Shown here piece by piece: positions 31,896-43,087 of a stretch of 64,000 bases of DNA. Origin of the DNA: Vitellaria paradoxa (lineage: Eukaryota; Streptophyta; Magnoliopsida; Ericales; Sapotaceae); contig CM034240.1 of assembly GCA_019916065.1 (NCBI GenBank), positions 50,368,372 to 50,432,371 on the forward strand. Reading direction: 5' to 3'. The stretch's first letter is position 1; every line of letters begins with the position of its first letter. The position numbers and the translations under genes are program-made. The notes under the pieces are model-generated. The model was not told where the DNA came from and did no database searches. It saw only the letters and a program-made list of their open reading frames with translations.

Positions 31896-33831
31896 TGTCA
31901 CGCCCCGGATTTTCATAACCGAATGCCCATGGGTGACTTGGGATTTATTTGTTAGGTATAAAAATAAGATAATAATAACACGCTATCACACCCCAGAATT
32001 TTCCTCCAAACTGGGGTTGACCCGCAAGAAAAATTTAAGATATTCAAAATTCCTTGTTTATCCCAAATAATATTTATAAGTCATTGGACTGAACCATTTG
32101 ATAGGATTTCAACTACAGGGCACAAAATAACGATAGATAAAAATATTACAGAGCCATCTAAGTATCCCAACCACGCGATTAACATTACATACCAAATAAA
32201 AGTAAATTAGGTCTAAGCTTAATAATTACGATCATCCAACAATTGTTACAGATCAAAAAATAAAGTCCTCTGGCTCTGCGCAGGAAATAAGAAAAAAAAA
32301 GATAACTCTTCTGATGGAATATTTAAGAGAAATTAATCTCTTTCCAGCTTATCTTCTGTATCCCTGTGCTTAATATCCTGAAAAAAATATTCCCACAAGG
32401 GGTGAGCTACTAAAGCCCAGTTATCAGAATCTCCTAGGTGCCTATATGCAGTGGTTGTAATACTACACTGTATTAAGTGACCCACTACAGTGAATGTGTT
32501 TAGGTGGCATACTGTTTATGCAACAATTAATTCAATAGATCTCAACTGAATAATGTAAATTATACTTACAACGGTTCAATGAAATCGTCACCGTAACTAT
32601 TATTTTACTTACAAGTAAAAATAGTTAAATATTGATGTGTGTACCACAATGAAGTCTGTGTCGCAGGGGTAGGGATCTCAGATTTAGATCTTCAAGGTCT
32701 CGGGATCAAACCCTGTAGCGATACAGGTTTCATATATATATATATATATATATTTATAAAATATTCATCGAGAGGAATTAAATATAATTAAATAATTCTA
32801 ACATATCATTTGTACATAACAAGAGAGGTTGCTAGTTACAGTAAAATTTTGTAAAAGAGTTTAATCTAAATCCTCCTAAGATAATCATACTCCTATCCTC
32901 CTCTACCCCCAGTCTTGGGAACCAGTGACTTTACGGGCTTAGCATCCAATGCATGCCGACGGTGTCACCTACCAAAAACCTAGCTGTCGCGACCGACTAC
33001 CTGACTGGCCAGGTCAAAAGGGAGCATCTCCCAAATAAAATGCATGTTCCCATCTTCATCTAAAAGGCCATTTCTACCCACCCATCACCCTATTGCCAAA
33101 AATAACTTTAGCATCGAGTGTTTTAATTTCTTCTCACCCTTTTACATTCCAAAGGTACCTTGTATGGAAATAAGACATTTTTAATAACAACCGGTAATTT
33201 CCCGGGCAATGAATCAAAAGTGGGTTTATTCAGTCACATGTAGTACATTTTTAAGCACTTTATCTAAATCCATAATTTAATAATAATTCTCAATAAATCA
33301 AAGACTTAACATAGTCACCAATATCATTATCACAAAGGTAGGTACTACATGCAAATTAACAAGTAGCAAGTGAAAAAAATTTAAAATACGAATTAGTATT
33401 TTAGTTAATTGTTTTGACAAGTTTACTGTACCACATTTGATAAGAATAAAATCATTTTTAATGGTATATTAATTAAGCCAAGGTTGGTAACATAGTGGGT
33501 GGACGACCCTAATTGCGATTTAAAGTTGCAAGTTCAAACCTCATTGGCGGCAAATCTCAGTTTTTGCCTCTTTTACTTTTTATTTTATTATTTTATGGAA
33601 TATAAAGATAATAAATAACTCTTTGAACTTATATTTAATTTTAGAAAACAGCCTTGAATTCAATCCGACATGAAACTCCCACATAGGGTGAAATTCAATC
33701 CGAAAATCTTTCCAACTAATTTTATTATTCCAAAAATTTTCAAATCCTCAATTTTCTAGATTTTTACTATAACAAATATCACCACCACACTTAAGCAATT
33801 TAATTAAGAAAAACAAATTTAGGTTATAACA
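31896..33831 (-). repeat. 5' LTR of the Ty3/gypsy element, internally deleted
   Basis: Same termini as the 3' LTR but 1,936 bp long. Compared with the 3' LTR it lacks about 690 bp (counterpart of 25,161-25,852; join near 33,648) and about 1,100 bp (counterpart of 25,868-26,970; join near 33,664), with 16-20 bases kept between. The lost parts include the likely TATA box. Both tRNA-like modules (32,657-32,725 and 33,477-33,550) and a shorter AT run (32,732-32,752) remain. Confidence 0.9.
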
Positions 33832-33836
33832 CATAT

Positions 33837-34346
33837 AAATATTTTATGTAAGTTAAATATTTAAATCTTTAAATTTTTAAAATTGCAAGAGAACATAATT
33901 TTTTTTTTCACAAAAAACCTGTTGTCACTACAATAGATCAACAACGATGTATATTCACTATGAATTTCATCATTTTATATATACATATTTTATTTGACTT
34001 AAGATTTAGTAATTTTTCTATTATTTTACCATAAAGTAAAAAATAAAGTGAATAAAATGTATGAATTACCCCATCTCAATCCTCGCATAGATTTAAAATT
34101 AATTAATTTGAACAAATATGAATATATTCGAATTTTTATATAGACTTAAGATCAACCCAACAAAAAAATAAATAAATAAATAATGATTTGGACTAAGTCC
34201 ATCTTTACAAATAATTTTATTAATCAAAATAATGTCATTTTGATTAAAGTATTATAATTTAAAGTTAATAGCATGACTAAACTAAAATGACATCATTTTT
34301 ATCAAATAAAAAAAACTTGTTTTATTTTTGTATAATACACACACAC

Positions 34347-34384
<38 letters not shown>

Positions 34385-34912
34385 TTTTCCATCTAAACAC
34401 ATAATGGTTTGAGATTGGCTCTCTTAAATTATAAACAAATTGTAAAATAATTGAATTTACCTCATTTGAGACCCTGAATTTATTAGATTCATGTGCATCC
34501 CTAACTATACAGTTATTTTACACCATTAATTTTTTCAATGCACAATAACCAAAACAAGAATTATAGTTTCAAATTGTGTTTCCATTTCCTCCAACCAAAT
34601 CCACCAATCAAACCAAACCAAATCACTTTAAATTATTTGTGAGATGATAATGATAAACGTTTTAGTCATAATAAGAGGTAAATCATCTTACGTAGTAAGT
34701 TTATTTAAGACTGTTATTTGATAGATCTAAAAATTTGAGAGTTAAGGGTTAAGATAATTGCTTTTCATATTTTGAGAAGGTAGAGTAGTATTTTTTTAAA
34801 TTCTAGAGAAGCTAATACATTATACATGTATATTAATATAAATATTTAAAAAAATTAAGGGAATATATTATTTATATATTATCCTCTAAGCTTTGTTTGT
34901 TTGTTTGTTTTT
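33837..34912. repeat. Segmental repeat, B half, copy 1 (right of retrotransposon)
   Basis: Continuation of the B half after the retrotransposon, paralogous to about 56,678-57,716. Landmarks are CAACGATGTATA (33,942; 56,806), AAGAATTATAGTTT, and TTGTGTTTCC. It contains an AC run followed by an AT run at 34,337-34,382, which is shorter in the paralogue. Homology ends in a poly(T) near 34,905-34,920. No gene. Confidence 0.75.
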
Positions 34913-35560
34913 TTTTTTTTCCGAATTTACGTTTAACATGACCTATGCCGTACCTAAATCTTAGGTGACCTTTTTTTATTCTCTAATACTTAAAAAGATG
35001 AAAATGATATTGTACTCGAAAATTTTATTGGAAAGAACTATCAAAGTGATATAATAATAATATTTTATAACAATATACGGTGCACTAATGAGAATTTTCA
35101 TTTAATGTAATAGACCCACAACTCTACATATCTTTTTAATAATTTTTTCTGCAAATTTTTTTTTTTTTTATATAGAGAGAGAGAATGAAAAAAAAAAAAA
35201 AACATTCCCAATTAATGATCTTGGTCGACTATCGATTTGATTCCAATTGATATTGCTTGTTTTGTGTCACCGCGTGAATGAGCCCGTGTGTTTGAAAAAT
35301 AGGCCTATTTTTGTTAAATCTTATAATGAAATTTCAATAGAAAAGGAGATTTTTAAAATTTTCAAGATTAATGCAGGCTGTTGATTGCACTTGAAAAGTG
35401 CTATTACAAACTCCACTTTTATATAACTTTTGATGCATTTAAGTAGTTTATTTTGAAGTTTTATTATTATTTTCTTAATTGCAGGTAAAAGGGTAAAATA
35501 AGTGAGATTAGCAATGATGAAAGTGGCTGCCGAGGAGAGAAAAAGGGTCCGAAGTTCTAG
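34913..35560. other. AT-rich intergenic stretch
   Basis: Non-coding. A poly(T) at 35,158-35,169 and a poly(A) at 35,189-35,201 flank a short GAGAGAGA run. I see no supported gene; the minus-strand frame at 35,321-35,620 has no recognisable features. Confidence 0.45.
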
Positions 35561-35809
35561 ATGGTTGAAGTGGTGTGCAGCTGAAGTTCTAGCTTGACAC
35601 TCTGTCAGTATTTTGACCATATCTTCTCACTCACAACTCGGATTGACTTGATTCTTTTTGGGTTGGAAAGAAGACTCAAAGGGCTACAACTTTTGTGCTT
35701 TAGCCGAAGCCTGAATCGATCATTTTCGAGGTCAAAATCGCAGTGGAAGTTGAGGACAGAAAGCTGTTAGAAGCAGCAAACGAGAAGCAGAACTTGAAGA
35801 ACAAAGTTT

Positions 35810-35848
35810 CTGTGGTCCGGACCACCTGCCAAACGGTCCGGACCACAG
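35810..35848. repeat. Inverted pair of GGTCCGGACC palindromes
   Basis: CTGTGGTCCGGACC (35,810-35,823) and GGTCCGGACCACAG (35,835-35,848) are exact reverse complements separated by 11 bases, and each contains the 10-base palindrome GGTCCGGACC. It stands out because CpG is otherwise rare here. Confidence 0.85.
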
Positions 35849-36399
35849 TGTGTTATGCGCGCGCAGCTTCACTCCGTCTTTTAGGATTTTCTTTACAACT
35901 TCTTTATAACATCTGCTACATGGCCGACCCAAGGGAGGCCTAGTTTTAGTTCTACATACTTTAGGAACCTTTTTTTTCATATTTTTCAGATACTTTGAGA
36001 GTTTTAGAATAGTTTTTTAGAGAGTTTTCAATTACTTGTCTTGTTTATGGAGTTGTTCGATGTTTGGTTATTCTTCGCTACACTGCTCTTTCATTACGTA
36101 GTTTCAGAGTTGCTTACCGTGTAAGTTGACTTTCGTTTCGTTAATTTAATATATGATTCATTATTTTCTAGTGGTAGATCTAATGTTTATGCTTTTGTTT
36201 ATTGTTTTCGTTTTGTTTAAAATCATGCTAGCGTAGAAACCCTAGTTCTTGATTCAACGAATCAAGAAAAGGTAGTTTACTCTGATCTATGGGATGTACG
36301 TAGACCCTTCGCAGAGTTTGCGAAAGCTCATGCGTAGGGGTCTACAACTTTGAGACGTCTGCGTACACTTTTTAAAACCTAATTCAGTTATTTCAAAAA

Positions 36400-36770
36400 C
36401 TTTCGAAAACGAAAACCTTTGACTATATTCTCTGTAATCACTGGTAAGGGTTTTCGATTAAAATTTTCTCAATAATTTTGAAGAACTGAAAATTCAGATT
36501 TTGAATCCTAATTTGAATTAGTTTATTTCAGAAACATTCGAAAACGAAAATCTTTGACTATATTCTCTGTAATCACTGGTAAAGGTTTTCGATTAAAATT
36601 TTCTTAATAATTTTGGATAAACTAGAAGAATTGGATTTGAATTTGAATTCGAATAGGATTGTTTGAAAACCCTTCGAAAACAGAAGTTTTTGACTATATT
36701 CTCTGTAATCACTGGTAAAAGCTTTTGATTAAAACTTTCTCAATAATTTTCGAACAAATCTTAATTTAGG
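36400..36770 (+). repeat. Tandem repeat, 135-bp period, about 2.7 copies
   Basis: The block GACTATATTCTCTGTAATCA starts at 36,421, 36,556 and 36,692 (periods 135 and 136). Each copy also has TTCGAAAAC before it and TTTTCGATTAAAATTTTCT or a variant after it. It lies inside the LTR-like remnant. Confidence 0.9.
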
Positions 36771-37291
36771 TTTTAACGCAAGTATTACAACTCATCCCAT
36801 AGTGAAGACGTAAACTACCCGGAATTGGTAGTTGGATCAAGGACTTCTTAAATTTATTTACTTATTAATCGAATTGTCTTTGTTTGATTTAATTGAAGTA
36901 TTTACATTATAGTTTTTCTTTTTATTAGATTATTTTGAAGTGCATTTAAATTAGAAAAAATTCGTTTAGCTAATATTTTATTCCTTGAAATCAAAAATCA
37001 AAAAATCAAATTGCTAAAATTTTGTTAATAGGTTGTTAATTCGTTTTAGTTTACATTTTGAACTTGCAAAACCCTAGGAATTAGTTTTAATTAACTTTCA
37101 AACTTAGTTTACATTCAAATTTAGGATTTCCATTATAACCTAGAAACTAAATAATATAGGCTCCTTGTGAATTCGACCTCGGACTCACCGAGTTAAAACT
37201 ACACCGCACACACTTGCACTTGGGGGTTAATTTAGACGCAATTTCCATAAGCGGTCAGCTGTGACGATAGTTGAAGGTCTTGATTTACTAA

Positions 37292-38348
37292 GAGAATGTT
37301 TGATAATTCTGTCGTTTTTTTATTTACGTTTATATATTTATATTTTTTATTTTTTATTTTCTGTTGTCTTTTTTTTCTAAAATAAAAACTGAAACTGCGT
37401 TTAAAAATACAATTCTGTTTATATTTACTAATTTTTTATTTTCATAAAATATTTAATTTTATTAGTTTTTTTAAAAATTAATTGATTTTAATAAATATTT
37501 TTATATTAATTTAATTTAATTATATTATTTATTAAAAAATAAATAAAATATAATTATTATATCATTTAATCCAGAAAATATAAAATATATTAACTATAAT
37601 TTAATTATATTATTTACTAAAAATAATTAAATAAAATATATTTCATAATAATTTAAATAATTTAATTACGATATTTATTAAAAATAATCTAATAAAATAT
37701 AATTTATATTAAATTAATTAATTAAATTAAGTTAATTATTAAATTAAAATAATTTCATTATGATATTTATTAAAAATAATTTAATAAAAATATATTTAAT
37801 ATTATTTAAAATAATTATTGTAAATTAATTATTAAATTAAATTAAATTAATTAATTATAATATTTATTAAAAATAACTTAATAAAATATATTTATATTAA
37901 TTAAATTATTTATTAAATTAAATTAAATTAATATATTTCATTTTATTATTTATTAAAATAATTTAATAATATGTATTTCTTATTAATTGAATTAACTAAT
38001 TTAATTTAATTATTTATTAGAAATAAATTAATAATAGATATTACATATTAATTTAATTATATTATCTTTTAAAAATAACTTTAGTTTAATAAAATATTTA
38101 AATAAAATAATTTATTTTAATATGATATAAGAAAAATGGACAAAGTATTAAAAGTGATAAAATATTTAAAATAGAAAGAATAGAGTGAAAACACATTTTT
38201 TTCTGTTTACGTTTTTCTGTTTAAGTTTTTATTTTATTAGAAACAAGAAAATGTAAATAGATTTAATAAATATATTTCTGTTGACAATTTACAAAATTTT
38301 AAAAACATAAATAAAAAAAATAAAAATAAAAACGTTATCAAACGGCCC
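37292..38348. mobile_element. TIR element (TAA-site family), copy 1
   Basis: The left end GAGAATGTTTGATAATTCTG and the reverse complement of the right end GGGCCGTTTGATAACGTTTT are related. The flanks are TAA on the left and AAA on the right. The 1,057-bp body is very AT-rich, with TATTTATTAAAAATAATTTAATA-type internal repeats (not coding). It is about as similar to the 38.8-kb copy as two old family members would be, in the same orientation. Confidence 0.6.
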
Positions 38349-38834
38349 AAACGTTGTGAAACATGCAACAATTTTGAACATTCTACGTTCTCATGCTCAC
38401 TAAAAGTCAAGAAACATGTAAGGATAATTAATTTGAGAGCTATGCAAAATTAAGAAAAGTTCGAATGGAAAATCATGATGAAGATAAATGAGAGTCAAGC
38501 GAATAAATGATAACAAATTACCAACGATCATGAGTGAAGACGCGTCAAAGTGAAAGCCTCTATGATTATTGAACGTAAATCTGTGCAGAGCCTATGCAAG
38601 CAGGATTAAAAGCGGAGAACTTATAATCGGAATCGACAAACTGAAAATCCAGAAAATGAGGTTAAAGTGCGTTGTAAAAGGTAGAGGTCCTAATTGGAAG
38701 CGTAGATATTTCTTCTTCATTAAATCTTTTCAGAGCATTTTTGAATCTTGTATCGAAGAAGGAGCCAACCCAAAGGAGCAAAGTTACCACAAAGATCATA
38801 TGTTGTCAGTTATTTCACATTTTTGTAATCTTAA
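38349..38834 (+). other. Spacer between two TIR elements with protein-like remnants
   Basis: A stretch of normal base composition between two AT-rich elements. At about 38,349-38,424 a + frame reads KRCETCNNFEHSTFSC, a CX2CX4HX4C zinc-knuckle pattern like those in MULE transposases or gag. At 38,569-38,800 another frame reads LCRAYASRIKSGELIIGIDK, which faintly resembles the PARP-type zinc finger (C-x2-[C]...I-x-x-G-E-L-R-I-G) with key Cys missing. Frames are broken. It may be a decayed gene fragment; I cannot identify it with confidence. Confidence 0.25.
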
Positions 38835-39750
38835 GGGTTGTTTGATAACGCTGTTGTTTTTTTATTTATATTTATATGTTTATGTTTTTTATTTTTTGTT
38901 TTCTTTTGTTATTTTTTTTTTTGAAATGAAAACTGAAACTACATTTAAAAATATAGTTTTGTTTACAATTATTAATTTTTTATTTTCATAAAATATTTAA
39001 TGTTATTAGTTTTTTAAAAATTAATTGAATTTAATATATACATTTTACATTAATTTAATTTAATTATGTTATTTATTAAAAACAATTGAATAAAATATAA
39101 ATATTATATCATTTAATTTAATAAATATAAAATATATTAATTATAATTTAATTATATTATCTATTAAAAATAATTTAATCAAATATATTTAATATTACTT
39201 AAATTAATTATTTTAAATTAATTATAAAATTAAATAATTTAATTATAATATTTATTAAAAATAATTTAATAAAATATATTTATATTAATTAAATTATTTA
39301 TTAAATTAAATTAATATAGTTTATTTTATTATTTATTAAAAATAATTTAATAATATATATTTATATTAATCAAATTAACTAACTTAATTTAATTATTTAC
39401 TATAAATAAATTAATAATTGATATTACATATTTATTTAATTAATTTAATTATATTATATTATTTATTAAAAATAATTTTAGTTTTATTAAATATTTGAAT
39501 AAAATAATTTATTTTAATATGATGTAACAAAAATCGATAAAGTATTAGAATTGACAAAATGTTTACAATAGAAAAAAACACAGAATAAAAAACACTTTTT
39601 TTCTGTGTACATTTTTCTGTTTAAGTTTTCATTTTTTTGGAAACAAAAAAACGTAAACAGATTTAACAAAAATATTTTTATTATCAATTTACAAAATTTT
39701 GAAAACATAAACAAAAAAAACAGAGAACAAAAACGTTACCAAATAGGGTC
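38835..39750. mobile_element. TIR element (TAA-site family), copy 2
   Basis: Starts GGGTTGTTTGATAACGCTG; the reverse complement of its end reads GACCCTATTTGGTAACG. TAA directly flanks both sides (38,832-38,834 and 39,751-39,753), fitting the 3-bp target duplication of PIF/Harbinger elements. 916 bp, AT-rich, no transposase frame, so non-autonomous. Diverged relatives in the opposite orientation appear to underlie 52,060-52,760 and 58,130-58,880. Confidence 0.65.
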
Positions 39751-39753
39751 TAA

Positions 39754-41760
39754 GTAAAATATTTTGAGTCAATTCCCAAATAATTAAAATGTAAAAAAGT
39801 TTCAAGAAAAAAAATTAACAACTAGAAGATGGCTAGAGAAAGAAATTTCTCAAGTCACTCGATATTGAAGAAATTTGGTGCTAGTTCCCAAAAAAAAAAA
39901 AAAATTGCTGGTAGGGAAACGGAATTTTAATATTAGGAATCTTTTGTTTTTTAGAGACTTATTTTAGACCATGAGTGTTTGTTTAAACCTTCGTAAAAGA
40001 AGTTGTTGGACCTTTATAATGTTTTTTATTCTTTTAAAAGAAATAATTTTTTTTTTTTTACTTTAAAAAAAATTATTTGATCAAGTGGTAGGACACAATT
40101 GCGCAAGCAGCAGATGCATTCATTTTCTTTTGAGACAATAATTGGTACGAATAATTATGCAGGCAGCAGGTGCATTCATTTTTCTCTTGGGCAATAAAAG
40201 TGTTTGGTTGGTAAAAATTTGATTAGAAAATATAGTAAAAGTACATGAAATAGACACCAAGATCACCTAAATCGGACACCCGAGTAAAAAGTTATGACCG
40301 TCTAAAGTTTTCATGAAATAAAGCCCAATTTAGTTTGGTTTTCTTTCTTTTTCTACCCCTATTAACACTATTGAAAGAATTTGCAACCCGACAAATCATA
40401 GGTCATTGGTTTCTCTCATCTTTTTGATGATTAAGCCTTGATTACATTAAAACAAAAATTGCCAAAGGCCTTATTTTGGTTCTTTTATCAAGCAAACGAT
40501 GAATTCAAAGTTACATCCTTATTTATGGATGCTGGGGTTGTTTCACATGACTTTTAGCTGGAGCGTTAAAGTATTCTCAATACACTTGTCATCCTCAGCG
40601 ACAGCCAAAGTTGATGAAGAGCAACTTTTTGTGGTCAAGCAATTTGCACGCCGAGCAACTTTTTGCCGAGCAACTTATGCAAGTTTTACAAGTAATTTTA
40701 CAACTTTTTGCCGAGCAGATAAGGACCTAATTTTTGTATTTCGAGCTCCCATATCTATTCCTCATGCAAACTCTGGCAAGCGCATCCAATAGAATGAGAT
40801 GAACGGACCCGAAGGATAGTTTTAAGATTTGTGTTACCCAGATAAATGTCCATTAATTATACTGGAAGATCGGTCGGTCAGTAGTCAGCACAAGACCAAA
40901 TTCATTAATTATTTCAGTACAAGATCAAATTTGAAAGGGAAAGAAAGAAGAGGGCTTGTACAGCTATGTAAGGCTTTCGACTCTATATACATATATACAT
41001 AGATAGGTTCATTATTACATGCATGTATTGCCCTCGCAAAGATTGCCCAACCCATAAATATGGTCAAGAGTAGCCCCCGCCTACGACAAACTGACATTGG
41101 GACAAGTCGGTCGATCGCTCGACTAAAGACACATCATTTCTTCAAGATAATTACCTCTTCTTTGTCTGTTACGCATTCAAAGCTAACCATCTATTGCAAC
41201 TCAAATGCCAAATAGTTTTTGAAGAACTATTCAGAGCTATATTAAGCCTACCAGCGCAGTAAAAGTAAACTAAGGTTCTCGGATCAACATCCGTACTATG
41301 TCGAACAATCTTACAGACAAAAGGTTATTCAAAATAGAATCAAATCATATTGTTCAAGTTCGATTATTGAGTTCTTTAGAGTTCGATAATCAAGCTCAAG
41401 CTCGCCTCGTCTTACTTGACTTAGGAAGGCCAGGTGCATCAATACATGTGAGGTAGTAAAGGTACTTTCATTATAATATTACAAGTTGCTTTTCTAAATT
41501 TAAATAAGCTCTGCCTTTACATAATTACTTGCACAGGCAAATCAATTTAGCATGATTCTATCTTTGCATCACATAAAAAGCATAAACCGTTTACACTGTT
41601 GTTGAAGTATATCTATGCAATGCTGCATATTTCCACTGTTGATGAATTTCAATTTTTGAGCACATATTGTTTATTTTTCTATACGGAAAGGATAAAAGTT
41701 TATAAGTTTTATTCTACTCTGCTCGGGTAATAAATTATCCCGATCAGAGTGGGGGCATAA
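39754..41760. other. Intergenic stretch, no recognised gene
   Basis: Mixed composition with short open frames (e.g. 40,499-40,792 +, 40,909-41,097 -) that match nothing I know. A short imperfect tandem duplication of about 47 bases is at 40,094-40,140 and 40,150-40,196 (both with AGCAG, TGCATTCATTTT). GCCGAGCAACTTTTTG-type words recur near 40,619-40,715. Confidence 0.4.
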
Positions 41761-42213
41761 TGTGAGGCATAAAAATAGCTTGCCCGACCACAAGAGTGGT
41801 CCGCCGACCATAAATTACATCCCCCGAACAGGGGATATATTCTAATTAAATTGGAACTAAATAGTTTGCTAGTTACGTTGTATAATTACTTTATGTACTA
41901 CACTACCACACGGCTCCCGAAACTTACATCATCTGGCATTTAATGTTAGCCACCCACCTCCACTTTAAGTCATATCAAAATAAAGTGATAGTCAAATCAA
42001 TAGAAAACTGGACAGGCACTCCATCTATAAATACCAAAAAGCAAGACAGTGTAAGGGTTCTTCTTTCGGCTCCTTTTTCTCTGATCCTCTTCTCTCTCTA
42101 TCTCTCTACTTACATGAGCTTATTATCTATACGAGAAACTGACTTAAGCATCGGAGTGTCCTTGGTCGGGGACCAACTCCGACCGCTTGATTTTACCATA
42201 TTCTTGCTTGCAG
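41761..42213 (+). mobile_element. LTR or solo-LTR fragment, family also at 54.4 kb
   Basis: Begins TGTGAGGCATAAAAATAG and contains TATAAATACC (about 42,026-42,035), a TCTCTCTATCTCTCTAC-type stretch, then GACTTAAGCATCGGAGTGTC, GGGGACCAACTCCGACC and CTTGCTTGCAG. TATA box, pyrimidine-rich stretch and the -GGAGTG...GGGGACC- block occur in this order in several plant Ty3/gypsy LTRs. The region at 54,422-54,904 has the same order with more decay. The ends are approximate and no target duplication was found. Confidence 0.5.
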
Positions 42214-43082
42214 GCCACCAAGAGAGGATCTCAATGCACAGGGGAGAGAAAGAGTCTACGGAGAAAATGGTAAAAAATATTGCCAAACAGGTTGCAATGC
42301 TGCTGTTTAGTTATCCCTTTCAAAAGATGCTGGAACACAGTTGCAGCCGGAGGAGCACTTTTGGTGTTATGTAAGCCAGCCACAACAGATGAAAACGAGC
42401 CTCATCATCAGTAGACAGCTTAGCATAATTTTTAGGGAGGGACGGGGCCCGCATGATCCGACTTCCACTTCGCCACTTTGTTTATCTTAATTTATTCCTC
42501 TCTGTCGTTAATCTTTTCTTTTGTTTTCTTAGATTAGCTTATATGTATATGTATCTCTATTGTATTTATAGTTTGTCTTGGTTTATTCCTCTCTCACTTG
42601 TTGAATCCTTTCGCTTTCGATTTCTTAGATTCACTCGTATGTATATGTATTATGTGTCCTAGAAATTGGCACACGTGTGAGTTTTATTAAATTATTATTT
42701 TATTGGTAACAAAATTAAATTAATAAAAGTGACTTAAATAATAAATAGTTAAGAGTATTTAAATAAATAATTACTAATTAAAGAAAATTTAAAGAAAATA
42801 AAAAAAAATTGCAAAAGTAACGAGTAATTAAAAACACATTTATTGAAGACAAACATATAAATAAGTGAAATTGTAGTAATTATAAAATTTTATTTTTTAG
42901 TACATGCGATTTTAAAAATATTATAGAGAAAAAAAAGAAAATTAACCAAAATAAAATTGTATAAATTTTAAAATTTTATTATTACCTCCCGTTTGTAATG
43001 TATATAATAGTATAAATATAAGTTGTTTTCATATTTACTTTATATAATAGTATACATACAAGTAATTTTTGAGTTCACGATG
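42214..43082. other. Intergenic stretch with a 91-bp tandem duplication
   Basis: Two imperfect direct copies share TTTATTCCTCTCT, TTTCTTAGATT and TATGTATATGTAT, at about 42,486-42,574 and 42,577-42,650. The rest is AT-rich. The frame at 41,943-42,374 spans the LTR fragment and is not a gene. Confidence 0.5.
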
Positions 43083-43087
43083 GTTTG

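Larger units (their letters stand above)
23387..33831 (-). mobile_element. Ty3/gypsy LTR retrotransposon, Tekay-like chromovirus, dead
   Basis: Full-length element of 10,445 bp on the - strand, with TG...CA LTRs, a tRNA-Met PBS, a polypurine tract and identical 5-bp target duplications CATAT (23,382-23,386 and 33,832-33,836). Internal order in its own sense: gag, protease, reverse transcriptase, RNase H, integrase, then a chromodomain-like C-terminus, which places it among chromoviruses; the long LTRs and the sequence style suggest the Tekay/Del lineage (inference). gag and protease share one frame; the pol frame shifts several times and there are many stops, so the copy cannot encode its own proteins. 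The two LTRs are unequal, 1,936 bp (5') and 3,748 bp (3'). Confidence 0.95.
35560..37250 (+). mobile_element. LTR-like remnant of an unidentified plant retrotransposon
   Basis: A stretch with higher GC content than its flanks. It opens with the block TTTTTGGGTTGGAAAGAAGA through GGGCTACAACTTTTGTG and TTTAGCCGAAGCC, a block also found in the Ty3/gypsy 3' LTR (25,949-26,010) and common in plant LTRs. It ends with TTCGACCTCGGACTCACCGA followed by ACACTTGCACTTGGGGG, a block that I associate with the end of LTR or leader regions in plant retrotransposons. Inside are a perfect palindromic pair (35,810-35,848) and a 135-bp tandem repeat. No protein domains are seen, and the ends are not defined. Confidence 0.4.

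Noticed and set aside
42240..42374. A short Cys-containing frame faintly like a small plant Cys-rich peptide
   Set aside because: Only a few residues agree, an in-frame stop follows, and the stretch lies just after an LTR fragment. Not enough to call.
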